The notes: generated by a model not told the origin, from the sequence alone. Counted from the stretch's first letter, positions 21,479 to 31,376 are shown. The stretch is 43,436 bases of DNA from Rhodospirillaceae bacterium (GCA_002721365.1 PBKC01000091.1:1-43436), one strand, 5' to 3'. Numbers and translations: made by a program.

Positions 21479-21997
21479 ATGAATCAGGCGCAGGCATATA
21501 ACGTGCTGTTTCTCTGCACCGGCAATTCGGCGCGGAGCATCATCGCCGAGGCGATCCTCAATCGGGTCGGGCAGGGGCGCTTCAAGGCATTCAGCGCCGG
21601 TAGTCAGCCGAAGGGCGAGGTGCACCCGTTCGCGCTCGAGCTTCTCCAGAAGCTCAACTATCCGACCGGCGGACTGCGCTCCAAGTCCTGGGACGAGTTC
21701 GCGGCGCCGGACGCGCCGGAGCTCGATTTCGTCTTCACCGTCTGCGACAACGCCGCGCAGGAAGTCTGTCCGGTCTGGCCTGGACAGCCGATGACCGCGC
21801 ACTGGGGCGTGCCCGACCCCGCAGCCGCGGACGGAACGGTGGCGGAACGCCGTCTGGCCTTCGCGGACACCCATCGCATGCTGCAGAACCGGCTGGGGAT
21901 CTTCGTCAGCCTGCCGCTGACGTCGCTCGACAAGCTGAGCCTGCAGAAACGGCTCGACGAAATCGGCAGGGCCCGCGGACCCGTAGAACCCGCCTGA
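21479..21997 (+). CDS. arsC: Arsenate reductase ArsC, low-molecular-weight phosphatase type
   Basis: A 172-aa protein. The phosphatase loop CTGNSARS (C13-R19 region) binds arsenate; a second cysteine lies in [18 protein letters not shown] and may complete the disulfide relay. The sequence [20 protein letters not shown] is typical of the longer ArsC variants with a C-terminal helical extension. It reduces As(V) to As(III) for export by the next gene. It starts 13 bp after arsI. Whether the electron donor is thioredoxin or glutaredoxin cannot be told. Confidence 0.92.
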   Translation: MNQAQAYNVLFLCTGNSARSIIAEAILNRVGQGRFKAFSAGSQPKGEVHPFALELLQKLNYPTGGLRSKSWDEFAAPDAPELDFVFTVCDNAAQEVCPVWPGQPMTAHWGVPDPAAADGTVAERRLAFADTHRMLQNRLGIFVSLPLTSLDKLSLQKRLDEIGRARGPVEPA

Positions 21998-22037
21998 CCG
22001 TCCCATCCGCCCCTTTCGATCCGGGAGAGCGAGCATC

Positions 22038-23108
<1,071 letters not shown>

Positions 23109-23127
23109 CCCGCCGGGCAGCCCGCGC

Positions 23128-24717
23128 TCAGTAACCGAGCGCGCAGCCGTCCTTGCGGGGGTCCGAGCCGCCGGTGAGGATTCCGCGGTCCCAGTCGATG
23201 TGGATCGCCTGACCGCCGCCGAGCGCGCCGGTGGCGCGCTCTGTCCGGTGCCCCAGCGACTCCAGCCCCTCGACCACATTGTCGGACACGCCGTTCTCGA
23301 CCTTCAGCGTGCCGTCGAACGAGAAGGCGCGCGGGCAGTCCAGCGCTTCCTGGATGTCCATGCCGTGATCGAGCCAGTTGGTCAGGAAGTTCACCTGCCC
23401 CACGGGCTGGAAATGGCCGCCCATCACCCCCATCGGCATCACCGCACGGTCGTCCTTCACCAGCATGCCGGGGATGATGGTATGCATCGGCCGTTTGCTC
23501 GGGGCGATGCAGTTGGGATGCTCGGGATCGAGCGAGAAGCACTCGCCACGGTTCTGAAGCAGCACGCCGCTCTCTGGCGCGACGAGGCCGCTGCCGAAGG
23601 AATGGTAGAGCGAGTTGATGAACGAGATCGCATTGCGATCCCGGTCGACCACCGTCAGGTAGACGGTGTCGGCATGGGCCGGGAACACCGGCGGCGGCAG
23701 CTCCGCCATCGCCTTGTCCGGCCGGATGAAAGAGCGGAGCGCGTTGGCGTAGCTCGGCGACAGAAGCTCCTCGACCGGCACCCGCGCCTTGGCCGGGTCG
23801 GCGAGATAGGCGTCGCGGTCGCGAAAGGCGAGGCGCGTAGCCTCGGCCAGCAGATGCAGCCGCTCGATCCCCACCGCGTCCAGCGCGCCGAGATCGAAGC
23901 CTTCCAGGATATTCAGCATCAGGAGGGCGATGATGCCCTGTCCGTTCGGCGGGCATTCCAGAAGGTCGTAGCCGCGATAGGACGTCCGGATGGGCGTGAC
24001 GTATTCCGGTTCCGTGGTGGCGAAGTCTTCCAGCGTATGGAGGCCACCCAGGCTTCGGAGATGCTTCACCATGTCCTCGGCGACCGGGCCTTCGTAAAAG
24101 GCCTTGGGCCCCTCGGCCGCAATCTTGCGGAGCGTCGCACCAAGCTGAGGGAACTTGACGACATCGCCGATCGCCGGCGCCGTTCCATTCGGCAAATAGA
24201 TGCGGCGGGTGCCGGGATCGACCGACAGCTTGCCGATATTGGCCGCCCACTCGGTGGCGATGACCTGATGCACCGGACAGCCGTTCTCGGCGAAATTGAT
24301 CGCCGGCTGCAGAAGCGCGTCGAGGCCGTAGCGGCCGTGATCGGTGGCGAGCCGGTGCCAGGCTGCGATCGCACCGGGAACCGTGACGGCATGTGGCGTC
24401 TGGGTTTCGATCCGCTCGATGCCGCGCTCGGCATACCAGTCGGAGGTCGCCGCCGCCGGGGCCCGACCGGACCCGTTCAGCGCGATCACTTCGCCGCTGC
24501 CGCCGGGCGAATAGAGGACGAAACAGTCGCCGCCGATCCCCGTCGAATGAGGCTCGATCACGCCCAGGACGGCCGCGGCGGCGATGGCCGCATCGACGGC
24601 GTTGCCGCCATCGCGCAGGATGTCGAGCGCGGTAAGGGTCGCGGCCGGATGCGACGTGGCCGCCATGCCGTTCATCGCGTGCACGGGCGACCGACCTGGT
24701 CGCTGAAAGTCGCGCAA
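23128..24717 (-). CDS. Gamma-glutamyltransferase family protein (YwrD-like, cytosolic)
   Basis: A 529-aa Ntn-hydrolase precursor. N-terminal features are SHPAATLTALDILRDGGNAV and DAAIAAAAVLGVIEPHSTGI (GGDCF). The presumed self-cleavage and nucleophile Thr is T351 in HADTVYLTVVD, where classical GGT enzymes have TTHxSVVD, so the second Thr and the His are replaced by Val-Tyr as in YwrD-type relatives. The small subunit continues NAISFINSLYHSFGSG and MPMGVMGGHFQPVGQVNF. No signal peptide, so it probably acts in the cytosol on gamma-glutamyl compounds or acylated substrates. TTG 24717 is the start, decided by AAGGAGG 6 nt upstream. Confidence 0.88.
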   Translation of the reverse strand: MRDFQRPGRSPVHAMNGMAATSHPAATLTALDILRDGGNAVDAAIAAAAVLGVIEPHSTGIGGDCFVLYSPGGSGEVIALNGSGRAPAAATSDWYAERGIERIETQTPHAVTVPGAIAAWHRLATDHGRYGLDALLQPAINFAENGCPVHQVIATEWAANIGKLSVDPGTRRIYLPNGTAPAIGDVVKFPQLGATLRKIAAEGPKAFYEGPVAEDMVKHLRSLGGLHTLEDFATTEPEYVTPIRTSYRGYDLLECPPNGQGIIALLMLNILEGFDLGALDAVGIERLHLLAEATRLAFRDRDAYLADPAKARVPVEELLSPSYANALRSFIRPDKAMAELPPPVFPAHADTVYLTVVDRDRNAISFINSLYHSFGSGLVAPESGVLLQNRGECFSLDPEHPNCIAPSKRPMHTIIPGMLVKDDRAVMPMGVMGGHFQPVGQVNFLTNWLDHGMDIQEALDCPRAFSFDGTLKVENGVSDNVVEGLESLGHRTERATGALGGGQAIHIDWDRGILTGGSDPRKDGCALGY

Positions 24718-25022
24718 AATGGCCTCCTTACATGTTTCCCTTCACGGTGCAGCCGTGCCGAACCGACGCCCCAACGGCGAACCGGCCGGGACGTCCGCAC
24801 GCCCCGCGATCGAGGATTGAATGGGCCCGCGTCTCACACGGCGCCCCGGTGGCTCCCCCCGCGCGTCTTCGGAGCCGACCATTCCGATCAATCTACGCTG
24901 CCGTCTTGCCGCGGCGCAACAGGCGGGAGGGGACTCCCACAGGGTTGGCAAGGCAGCGGACGCCGAGCAGTATGCGCGCCTCGTCCATGCGACACATCCT
25001 GCGGACAAGGGAGCTTCCGAAA
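24718..25022. other. 305-bp divergent intergenic region
   Basis: Lies between the minus-strand gamma-glutamyltransferase and the plus-strand dehydrogenase. It must carry both promoters. No convincing -35/-10 pair, repeat or small gene was identified; open frames running through it lack ribosome sites. Confidence 0.4.
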
Positions 25023-25928
25023 ATGACGGCGCGCGTAGCATTGCTGGGCACCGGCCTCATGGGCTTTCCCATGAGCGTCAATCTGCTGAAGAACGGATTC
25101 GAGCTGGCGGTCTGGAACCGCACCAAGGACAAGGCGGCACCGCTGGCCGAGCAAGGCGCTCGCGTCGCCGACTCGGCGGCGGATGCGGCGAAGGGCGCCG
25201 ACGTCGTCATCACCATGCTGGAGAATGGCCCGACCGTCCGCGACGTCCTGTTCGACGGCGGTGTGGCCGCGGTGATGGCCAAGGGCTCGGTCGTTGCCGA
25301 CATGAGCTCGATTCCGCCGAAGACGGCCAAGGAGCATGCGGAACGTCTGGCCGAAATGGGGATCGGGCATATCGACGCACCGGTGTCGGGCGGTGTACCG
25401 GGGGCGGAGAAAGGGACGCTTGCGATCATGGCCGGCGGCGACGCGGAGACCTTCGCGCGCATCGAGACGGTCTTCAAGGCGATGGGGCGGCCGACCCTGG
25501 TGGGTCCGGCTGGCGCCGGTCAGCTTTCGAAGCTCGCCAACCAGACGATCGTCGCGGTGACCATCACCGCGGTCGCCGAGGCACTGCTGCTGGCCAGCGT
25601 CGGCGGGGCCGACCCGAGCGCGGTCCGTCAGGCGCTGACCGGCGGCTTCGCCGACAGCGTGATCCTGCAGAACCACGGTGGACGCATGATCGAGCGCAAC
25701 TTCATGCCGGGCGGCCGCTCGTCCGTGCAGCTGAAGGACCTCGACACGATCATCAATACCGCGAACGAACTGGACCTGAAGCTGCCGGCGGTCCAGACGG
25801 TCCGCGACCTGTTCGCCGCCCTGGTGGACCACGGCGACGGCGCCGTCGATCACGCCGGCGTGCTGCTGGAAGAAGAAAGGATCAACGCGCCGAAACGGCT
25901 GGGCACGAAGGCCGATACGCGGCCCTGA
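25023..25928 (+). CDS. NAD(P)-dependent beta-hydroxyacid dehydrogenase (3-hydroxyisobutyrate/tartronate semialdehyde reductase type)
   Basis: A 301-aa enzyme. The Rossmann motif is VALLGTGLMGFPMSVNLL, the substrate loop DAPVSGGVPGAEKGTLAIMA (family signature DxPVSGG), and the catalytic Lys lies in GQLSKLANQTIVA. The C-terminal helical domain includes FMPGGRSSVQLKDLD. Members oxidise 3-hydroxyisobutyrate or reduce tartronate semialdehyde (GarR/GlxR); which one applies is not decided. ATG 25023 follows GGGAG at 8 nt; the frame is open 97 codons further upstream but without homology. Single gene, convergent with the phasin gene. Confidence 0.88.
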   Translation: MTARVALLGTGLMGFPMSVNLLKNGFELAVWNRTKDKAAPLAEQGARVADSAADAAKGADVVITMLENGPTVRDVLFDGGVAAVMAKGSVVADMSSIPPKTAKEHAERLAEMGIGHIDAPVSGGVPGAEKGTLAIMAGGDAETFARIETVFKAMGRPTLVGPAGAGQLSKLANQTIVAVTITAVAEALLLASVGGADPSAVRQALTGGFADSVILQNHGGRMIERNFMPGGRSSVQLKDLDTIINTANELDLKLPAVQTVRDLFAALVDHGDGAVDHAGVLLEEERINAPKRLGTKADTRP

Positions 25929-25961
25929 GCAAACAGGGCCGCCGGCACTGCATCCCCTCGA

Positions 25962-25991
25962 AAGAAGACGCCCCGGTCAATGGCCGGGGCG
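25962..25991 (-). terminator. Intrinsic terminator of the phasin gene
   Basis: CGCCCCGG (25969-25976) pairs with CCGGGGCG (25984-25991) around a 7-nt loop. On the minus strand it is followed by TCTTCTTTC. It lies 21 bp after the phasin stop and may also stop the convergent dehydrogenase transcript. Confidence 0.7.
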
Positions 25992-26011
25992 TTCATCGGC
26001 GAAGGGGGAGT

Positions 26012-26491
26012 TTACTTGCTCGCGGCGGCTGCGGCCGGCTTCGCGACGGTGGAGGTGAACTCGTCCAGGCCTTCCACGAAACGCTTGGCCATGACGGTGG
26101 ACACTTCCTGCTGCCACTTGGCAGTCATGTCGAAGAGCTCGCGGCTGTCGGCCACGGCCTTCAGGAACGACTTCTTGAACATCTCGACCTGCTTGGTCGT
26201 GCGCTCCTCGGGAGTCGGCGCATCGAGCAAGGTCTTGGTCGCCTCGTTCATCTCCTCGACAGCGGACTGGAAGATGGCGGCCTCACGCTTGGCGACAGCC
26301 TGGACGCCCTCGGCAACAGCCTGGTTGACCTTGGTGATCGTCTCGAAATTCCGCTGCTGCGAAGCCATCAGGGAATCGACGTCGATACCGGGCATCTTGA
26401 ACTCGCCGAAAGCCTTGAAGAAATCGGCCGGGGTCTTCATGCCGTTGAGAAGCTTGGTGAAATCCGGGGTGTAGGTAGTCTGGGTCGCCAT
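26012..26491 (-). CDS. phaP: Phasin family protein (polyhydroxyalkanoate granule-associated)
   Basis: A 159-aa, almost entirely helical protein. It begins MATQTTYTPDFTKLLNGMKT, then DFFKAFGEFKMPGIDVDSLM and ASQQRNFETITKVNQAVAEG, a typical Phasin_2 pattern, and ends in an Ala/Lys-rich tail (AKPAAAAASK). Phasins coat PHA granules and control their size. ATG 26491 is chosen because GGAGGA lies upstream at normal distance; an upstream frame extension crosses the promoter and operators. The promoter carries a widely spaced PhaR-like inverted repeat. This implies PHA storage capacity, although no phaC is in the window. Confidence 0.9.
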   Translation of the reverse strand: MATQTTYTPDFTKLLNGMKTPADFFKAFGEFKMPGIDVDSLMASQQRNFETITKVNQAVAEGVQAVAKREAAIFQSAVEEMNEATKTLLDAPTPEERTTKQVEMFKKSFLKAVADSRELFDMTAKWQQEVSTVMAKRFVEGLDEFTSTVAKPAAAAASK

Positions 26492-26514
26492 GGGGTAGTC
26501 CTCCTCCGGGCGTT

Positions 26515-26589
26515 TGTTGCAGTGCACAACGATGCCGGGAATGTGAGGCCGCAAGCCGGCCCTGTCAAGGGTGATTTTGCACTGCAACA
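26515..26589 (-). promoter_or_regulatory. Phasin promoter with two inverted TGTTGCAGTGCA operators
   Basis: TGTTGCAGTGCA (26515-26526) and its exact complement TGCACTGCAACA (26578-26589) flank a minus-strand promoter with TTGACA (26568-26563), 17-bp spacer and CACATT (26545-26540). One operator lies upstream of the -35, the other downstream of the start point. The TGCA-containing sites resemble those bound by the PHA regulator PhaR. The 63-bp centre-to-centre distance is six helical turns, so looping is possible. Confidence 0.65.
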
Positions 26590-26614
26590 AGATTCGCGCG
26601 CGGAGAAAAACGGC

Positions 26615-27271
26615 TTACGTCGGATGAGCTGCCGGCTCCGTATCCGGCGGCGGCGGCGTGTCGGGAGCGCCCTCGCGGCGACGGAACCCGGCGAAGTCTC
26701 TGCGGTTGCAAATGCCCATCAGCCGGTCGGCACGTTTCAGGTCGCGATCGAGTGCGGCCATCGTCCTGCCGAGATCCTCGCTGTCGTCGTCCAACCAGAC
26801 GCGAAGAACATCCAGATAGATCATCGCCAGACCGCGGGTCCGCATCCGCCCGCCGATGCCTTCGCCGCCGATACCCGCCGCCTCCAGCGTCCAGCGCATC
26901 GAACGCATGAGCGAAGCGCCGCCGGCGCAGAGCAGCAGCGGGTCGCCGCGTCCGGTCCGGGCGAGCGCGGCAAGGCCGGGCTTGAATGGCTGCAAGGCAT
27001 CGAAGCGCCGCATCAGGAGATCGAACAGGCGGTCGGGAACCGGCTCGTCCGCCGTATCGGAAGCTGGCGCATCGAGCACGTCTTCGTCCACGAGGCTGCC
27101 GAGATCGGCGACGATCGCCTGTCGCGACGTGTAACGGCGATAGAGCTCGGCCAGCGACAGGCCGCATGCGGCGGCTATGTCGGCCAGCCGTGTCTCCATC
27201 CATCCCCGCTCCGCCGTCAGGTCGAGAGTCGCGGTAATGATCTGCCGTCGGGCGTCGCTATCCGCTGCCAT
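26615..27271 (-). CDS. TetR family transcriptional regulator
   Basis: A 218-aa regulator. The N-terminal HTH is RRQIITATLDLTAERGWMET, RLADIAAACGLSLAELYRRY (residues about 8-47), followed by a helical ligand domain and a Pro-rich tail (APDTPPPPDTEPAAHPT). Of the COQ9/TetR-like shape seen in alphaproteobacteria. ATG 27271 follows AGGAGGA by 9 nt; an extension of the frame to 27322 is unsupported. It lies downstream of proC and upstream of the phasin gene on the same strand. Whether it controls the phasin gene is unknown. Confidence 0.85.
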   Translation of the reverse strand: MAADSDARRQIITATLDLTAERGWMETRLADIAAACGLSLAELYRRYTSRQAIVADLGSLVDEDVLDAPASDTADEPVPDRLFDLLMRRFDALQPFKPGLAALARTGRGDPLLLCAGGASLMRSMRWTLEAAGIGGEGIGGRMRTRGLAMIYLDVLRVWLDDDSEDLGRTMAALDRDLKRADRLMGICNRRDFAGFRRREGAPDTPPPPDTEPAAHPT

Positions 27272-27424
27272 CGGTCGCTGTCCTCCTGCGCCGTTACCGC
27301 CTGAACGGAAACATCCGGGCACGCCGATGGCTCGTCAGCCGCGATACCCGGCTCGCGGTTCCGTCCTCATCCGAAGGAAGATATTGGGCTTGCGAGCCTC
27401 GACGAAAAGCGCGGCGGGACCGTC

Positions 27425-28246
27425 TCAGCCCCCGGACAGGGCACGGCTGCGGTCCGCGGCAGCGGCGACGGCACGCTTCATCAGCGGCGCCAGCCCGTCC
27501 GAAGCCATCAGCACTTCGAGAGCGGCAGCGGTCGTCCCTTGCGGACTGGTCACGTTCTCGCGGAGGGTCGTCGCCGACTCCTCGGCCCGCCACGCCAGCT
27601 CTCCGGCCCCGGCGACCGTCGCCCGTGCCAGCCGGTCGGCAAGGTCGCGGGGCAGCCCCGCCGCGACACCCGCGTCGGCCAAGCATTCGATCATCCAGAA
27701 TACATAGGCCGGACCGCTGCCCGAGACGCCCGTCACCGCATCCATCAACGTCTCGTCGTCCAGCCAAGCCATGTCACCGACGGCCGTGAGCAGACGCCCA
27801 CACAGCGTCTGCTGCTGCTCATCGACATGACGGTTGGCGCAAGCGACGGTCATGCCCCGCCCGATCGACGCCGGGGTGTTCGGCATGGCACGCACAACGG
27901 CGGCCTTCCCACCCACGCTGCGCTCGATGTCGGCGACCGTCTTGCCGGCGGCGATCGAGAGTATCAGTGCCCCGCGGTCGGCGAAGCTGCGATAGGCGGG
28001 CGCTACCTGGTCCATGAGCTGCGGTTTCACCGCCAGGATAACAGCGTCCGGCATCGGATTGGCCGCCACCGAATCGGCGTCGGCCACCGGCTGCACGCCA
28101 TGACGTTCCCGTAATATGTCGCAGGTCTCCGACGACGGCTCGACCACCGTTACCCTGTCGGGCGTGACCTCTCCGCGCGCCAACCATCCGGCAAGAAGGG
28201 CACCCCCCATCTTGCCGCCGCCAACCAGAATCAGTCGACCAGCCAT
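27425..28246 (-). CDS. proC: Pyrroline-5-carboxylate reductase
   Basis: A 273-aa enzyme catalysing the last step of proline synthesis, NAD(P)H reduction of pyrroline-5-carboxylate. The N-terminal Rossmann motif is LILVGGGKMGGALLAGWLA. DAVILAVKPQLMDQV and RAMPNTPASIGRGMTV are family regions, and the C-terminal signature VTGVSGSGPAYVFWMIECLA plus RENVTSPQGTTAAAL is clear. Length and fold are standard. It is 69 bp downstream of the YbjN-like gene, on the same strand, an arrangement common in alphaproteobacteria. Confidence 0.95.
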   Translation of the reverse strand: MAGRLILVGGGKMGGALLAGWLARGEVTPDRVTVVEPSSETCDILRERHGVQPVADADSVAANPMPDAVILAVKPQLMDQVAPAYRSFADRGALILSIAAGKTVADIERSVGGKAAVVRAMPNTPASIGRGMTVACANRHVDEQQQTLCGRLLTAVGDMAWLDDETLMDAVTGVSGSGPAYVFWMIECLADAGVAAGLPRDLADRLARATVAGAGELAWRAEESATTLRENVTSPQGTTAAALEVLMASDGLAPLMKRAVAAAADRSRALSGG

Positions 28247-28315
28247 TACCCTTCCACCCGTTGCGCCGAACGCCGGCTTCGCCGCGGGTTCTCCGCGGCG
28301 ACCTCCTCCCCGACG

Positions 28316-28819
28316 TCAGGCCTCGCCCACCGGATCGAGCAGCGCCGCCTCCATAGCCTCTTCGGCGGACTTCCCGCCCCAGATGACGTACTGCATCGCC
28401 GGATAATAACGCTCGCATTCCGACAGCGCAGCATCGAGCAGGTCTTCGACCTGCTTCCGCGACGGATCCGTTCCCCGCATCAGCAGGGTATGACGGAACA
28501 TCGGCCAGCCTTCCTCGGACCACAAGTCGAAATGGCCGATCCACATCCGCTCGTTCACCAGACCGAACAGATGATAGACCTCGGCCCGCTTGTCCTTGGG
28601 CACCCGCATGTCGAAGCTGCACGAGAAGTGGAGGACGCCGCCGTCGGCTCGCCACGCGAACCACAGGCGATAGTCGCACCACGCCCCCGCGATCTCGATC
28701 GCGAGCTCGTCCTCGGTCGGCCGGTCGCTGGCCCAGCTGTTGGCAAGGACCAGATCCTCGACGAGGTCGAGGGGATTGCTGTCTACGGTGTCCATGACAG
28801 AGATAGGGGAGGCTTTCAT
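28316..28819 (-). CDS. YbjN domain-containing protein
   Basis: A 167-aa protein resembling YbjN/T3SS-chaperone-like domains: WCDYRLWFAWRADGGVLHFS (about 47-66), CSFDMRVPKDKRAEVYHLFG, WIGHFDLWSEEGWPMFRHTL and a C-terminal acidic helix (EDLLDAALSECERYYPAMQY). Such proteins are thought to act in stress response or as chaperone-like binders; no enzyme motif is seen. ATG 28819 has AGGAG 8 nt upstream; a GTG at 28828 would overlap that site. It is the first gene before proC. Confidence 0.86.
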   Translation of the reverse strand: MKASPISVMDTVDSNPLDLVEDLVLANSWASDRPTEDELAIEIAGAWCDYRLWFAWRADGGVLHFSCSFDMRVPKDKRAEVYHLFGLVNERMWIGHFDLWSEEGWPMFRHTLLMRGTDPSRKQVEDLLDAALSECERYYPAMQYVIWGGKSAEEAMEAALLDPVGEA

Positions 28820-29051
28820 GACTGGCACTCCTGAGGCTGTGGCGCCAGACCGCCCTGCGCTGGCCGGTATGCCGCTAAGCGCTCCGCATATAGTGGCTCT
28901 CTAATGGGTACGAACCACAATTTGTAGGTTGTCAGACGAAAAGCGCCGGTGCAAGCGGGCTCGAGCCAGAACAGGCCCTCAGGCAGGTGATCATCGCGAC
29001 CCTAGTACGGACCCCCGCCGATCGCCAAGCGCTAATTCCCAACGTTCGGGA
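28820..29051. other. 232-bp intergenic region before the YbjN-like gene
   Basis: Lies between the UbiK-like gene and the YbjN-like gene, both minus strand. Presumably holds the ybjN-proC promoter. A TAGTGG...CTCTAATGGG stretch around 28890-28910 is somewhat AT-rich, but no firm promoter or repeat is assigned. Confidence 0.35.
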
Positions 29052-29450
29052 TCAAGCGTCGCCGGGCGTTTCGGCACCGCCGGCCGCCCCGGTCGACCCC
29101 CGCGTGGACGATGTCCGCTTGGTGGTCCGCGCCTTGGTCGAGGACGCCGCAGACTTCTTCTTCGCCGTGCTCGTCCGGCTCTTGGCGGCCGCCTTGGGCG
29201 CCGCGCGGCTGCCGGTGGCTTCGAGCGCGGCGATACGCGCCGCGAGAGCCTCGTTCTCCTCGCGCGCCTTCACCGCCATCGCCTGAACCGCCTCGAATTC
29301 GTCGCGGCTTACGACATCCATGTTGGCGAGGATCTTTTCGAGCTGATCCCGGATCCTGGTCTCGGCCTCGCCACGCAGGGACGTGAAGGATGACATCGCT
29401 CCATTCATCATCCGGGCGAGGTCGTCGAACAAACGGCTTTCCTTCTGCAT
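29052..29450 (-). CDS. ubiK: Accessory factor UbiK (YqiC/BMFP) family protein
   Basis: A 132-aa protein. The N-terminal RLFDDLARMMNGAMSSFTSL and RDQLEKILANMDVVSRDEFE followed by the coiled coil AVQAMAVKAREENEALAARI match the BMFP domain (residues about 1-78), which forms trimers and supports aerobic ubiquinone biosynthesis with UbiJ in gammaproteobacteria. The tail is an Ala/Lys/Ser/Thr-rich disordered extension (about 80-132), longer than in E. coli. ATG 29450 is preceded by GGGAG; longer upstream frame rejected. It is divergent from hldD. Confidence 0.85.
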   Translation of the reverse strand: MQKESRLFDDLARMMNGAMSSFTSLRGEAETRIRDQLEKILANMDVVSRDEFEAVQAMAVKAREENEALAARIAALEATGSRAAPKAAAKSRTSTAKKKSAASSTKARTTKRTSSTRGSTGAAGGAETPGDA

Positions 29451-29571
29451 GTCACATGCTCCCTGCGGTTTGGCGGCCCACCTGCCGAACGGATCTCGAC
29501 GGCGGACTGTCGCATGCCCTTGTAGCGCTTCGCGCCGACCCCTATAAGACCGGCAGCGTGTCGAGGGCATC

Positions 29572-30579
29572 ATGATCGTGGTTACCGGCGGAGCCGGCTT
29601 CATCGGCTCGAATCTCGTTGCCGGCCTGAATGAGCGGGGCATCGACGACGTCGTGGTTTGCGACGTGCTCGGCACCGGTGACAAGTGGCGCAATATCGCC
29701 AAGCGCGAAATCGCCGATGTCATCGGCCCGGACAGTCTGTTCGACTATCTCGAAGACCATGACAGCGCCGGCTCCAGCCGCTGGGGCGCCGTAGATGCCG
29801 TCTTCCATCTGGGCGCCAATTCCTCGACCACCGAGACGGATGTCGATCGTATCGTCGATCAGAACCTCGCCTACACGTTAAAGTTATGGCGGCACTGCAC
29901 CGAGCGCAAGGTGCGGCTGATCTACGCATCGTCTGCAGCAACCTACGGCGACGGCAGTCATGGTTTCGACGACGACTCTTCACCCGCGGCCCTGGCCGCC
30001 CTGCAGCCGCTCAACCCCTACGGGTGGAGCAAGCACGCCGCCGACCGGCGCCTGACGCGACTCGCCCGCGAAGCCGGCCTGCGTCCGCCGCAATGGGCCG
30101 GCCTCAAGTTCTTTAACGTTTATGGGCCGAATGAGTATCACAAGGACGACATGCGGAGCGTCGTCGCCAAGGCCTACGAGCAGATCGTCGAGACAGGACG
30201 GGTCCGCCTGTTCCGGTCGCACCGGCCCGATTATACGGATGGCGGTCAGACGCGCGATTTCGTCCATGTCGACGACTGCGTGGCGGTGATGCTGTGGCTT
30301 CTCGACCATCCGGAGGTCAATGGCCTCTACAACATGGGGACCGGACAAGGCCGAACCTTCGCGGACCTGGTCGGGGCCACGTTCCGGGCGATGGATCGCG
30401 AGCCGGCGATCGACTTCATCGACATGCCCGCCCAGATTCGTGACCGATACCAGTACTTCACCGAAGCGAAGATGGAACGGCTGCGCACCGCCGGCTACGA
30501 AGCGCCCTTCCTGTCGCTCGAGGACGGCGTGACCCGCTACGTCCGCAATTTCCTCGCGACCGGCGACCGCTACTTGTGA
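29572..30579 (+). CDS. hldD: ADP-L-glycero-D-manno-heptose 6-epimerase
   Basis: A 335-aa extended SDR epimerase forming ADP-L-glycero-D-manno-heptose for the LPS inner core. The NADP motif GGAGFIGSNL is at 6-15, HLGANSSTTETD fits HldD, and the catalytic Tyr-Lys pair lies in NPYGWSKHAADR. FFNVYGPNEYHKDDMRSVVA and RDFVHVDDCVAVMLWL are family marks. ATG 29572 is used, with only a weak purine stretch upstream. It is the first gene of a coupled series: its stop overlaps the lgt start (GTGA). Confidence 0.93.
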   Translation: MIVVTGGAGFIGSNLVAGLNERGIDDVVVCDVLGTGDKWRNIAKREIADVIGPDSLFDYLEDHDSAGSSRWGAVDAVFHLGANSSTTETDVDRIVDQNLAYTLKLWRHCTERKVRLIYASSAATYGDGSHGFDDDSSPAALAALQPLNPYGWSKHAADRRLTRLAREAGLRPPQWAGLKFFNVYGPNEYHKDDMRSVVAKAYEQIVETGRVRLFRSHRPDYTDGGQTRDFVHVDDCVAVMLWLLDHPEVNGLYNMGTGQGRTFADLVGATFRAMDREPAIDFIDMPAQIRDRYQYFTEAKMERLRTAGYEAPFLSLEDGVTRYVRNFLATGDRYL

Positions 30580-31376
30580 CCCTCGCCCTGGTCTATCCCG
30601 ACATCAGTCCGATCGCGATCGAGATCGGGCCGTTCGCGATTCGCTGGTACGCGATCGCCTACATCGCCGGGCTGGTTCTGGGTTGGCGCTATGTCCGCCA
30701 TCTGTGCGGCCGGGTCGCCGACTGGATGACGCGGGTGGAGGTCGATGATCTTCTGCTGTGGACGACGCTGGGCGTGGTGCTGGGCGGGCGTCTCGGCTAC
30801 GTCCTGTTCTACCGGCCAAGCTATTACCTCTCCAACCCGCTGGAAATCCTGGCGATGTGGGAAGGGGGGATGTCGTTCCACGGCGGGCTGATCGGCGTGA
30901 TCCTGGCGATGATCCTGTTCGCCCGCGCCCGCGGCCGATCCTTCTGGACGGTCGCCGATCCGGTGGCGTGCGCCACGCCCATCGGGCTGTTCTTCGGGCG
31001 TATCGCGAACTTCGTCAACGGCGAGCTCTACGGCCGGATCACCGACTCTCCCCTCGGGATGGTGTTCCCCCATGCCGGGCCGGAGCCCCGCCACCCCAGC
31101 CAGCTCTACGAGGCGACCCTCGAAGGCCTGGTCCTGTTCGCCGTGCTGGCGGTGCTGGCCCACCGCACCCGGCTGAGCGAGCGGCGGGGCGCGTTAAGCG
31201 GGATGTTCCTGATCGGCTACGGTCTGTCCCGGATCGTCGCCGAGCTGATGCGCCAGCCCGACGACTTCCTGGGCTTCATCGGCTTCGGCCTGACCATGGG
31301 CCAGATCCTGTCGGTGCCGATGGTGCTGATGGGGGCGTTGTTCGTGTGGCAGTCCTACCGGCGGCCGGTGGCTTGA
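30576..31376 (+). CDS. lgt: Prolipoprotein diacylglyceryl transferase
   Basis: A 266-aa inner-membrane enzyme with about seven hydrophobic segments. It transfers diacylglycerol from phosphatidylglycerol to the lipobox cysteine of lipoproteins. Diagnostic motifs are FAIRWYAIAYIAGLVLGWRY, the HGG active-site loop (MSFHGGLIGVILAM) and the Lgt signature GRIANFVNGELYGRITD. HPSQLYEATLEGLVLF is the conserved late segment. It starts at GTG 30576 overlapping the hldD stop. A lipoprotein gene lies three genes downstream. Confidence 0.95.
   Translation: MTLALVYPDISPIAIEIGPFAIRWYAIAYIAGLVLGWRYVRHLCGRVADWMTRVEVDDLLLWTTLGVVLGGRLGYVLFYRPSYYLSNPLEILAMWEGGMSFHGGLIGVILAMILFARARGRSFWTVADPVACATPIGLFFGRIANFVNGELYGRITDSPLGMVFPHAGPEPRHPSQLYEATLEGLVLFAVLAVLAHRTRLSERRGALSGMFLIGYGLSRIVAELMRQPDDFLGFIGFGLTMGQILSVPMVLMGALFVWQSYRRPVA

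Noticed and set aside
24821..27304. 827-codon open frame on the plus strand
   Set aside because: Overlaps the dehydrogenase in another frame and runs antisense to the phasin and TetR genes; amino-acid composition is typical of an out-of-frame high-GC read.
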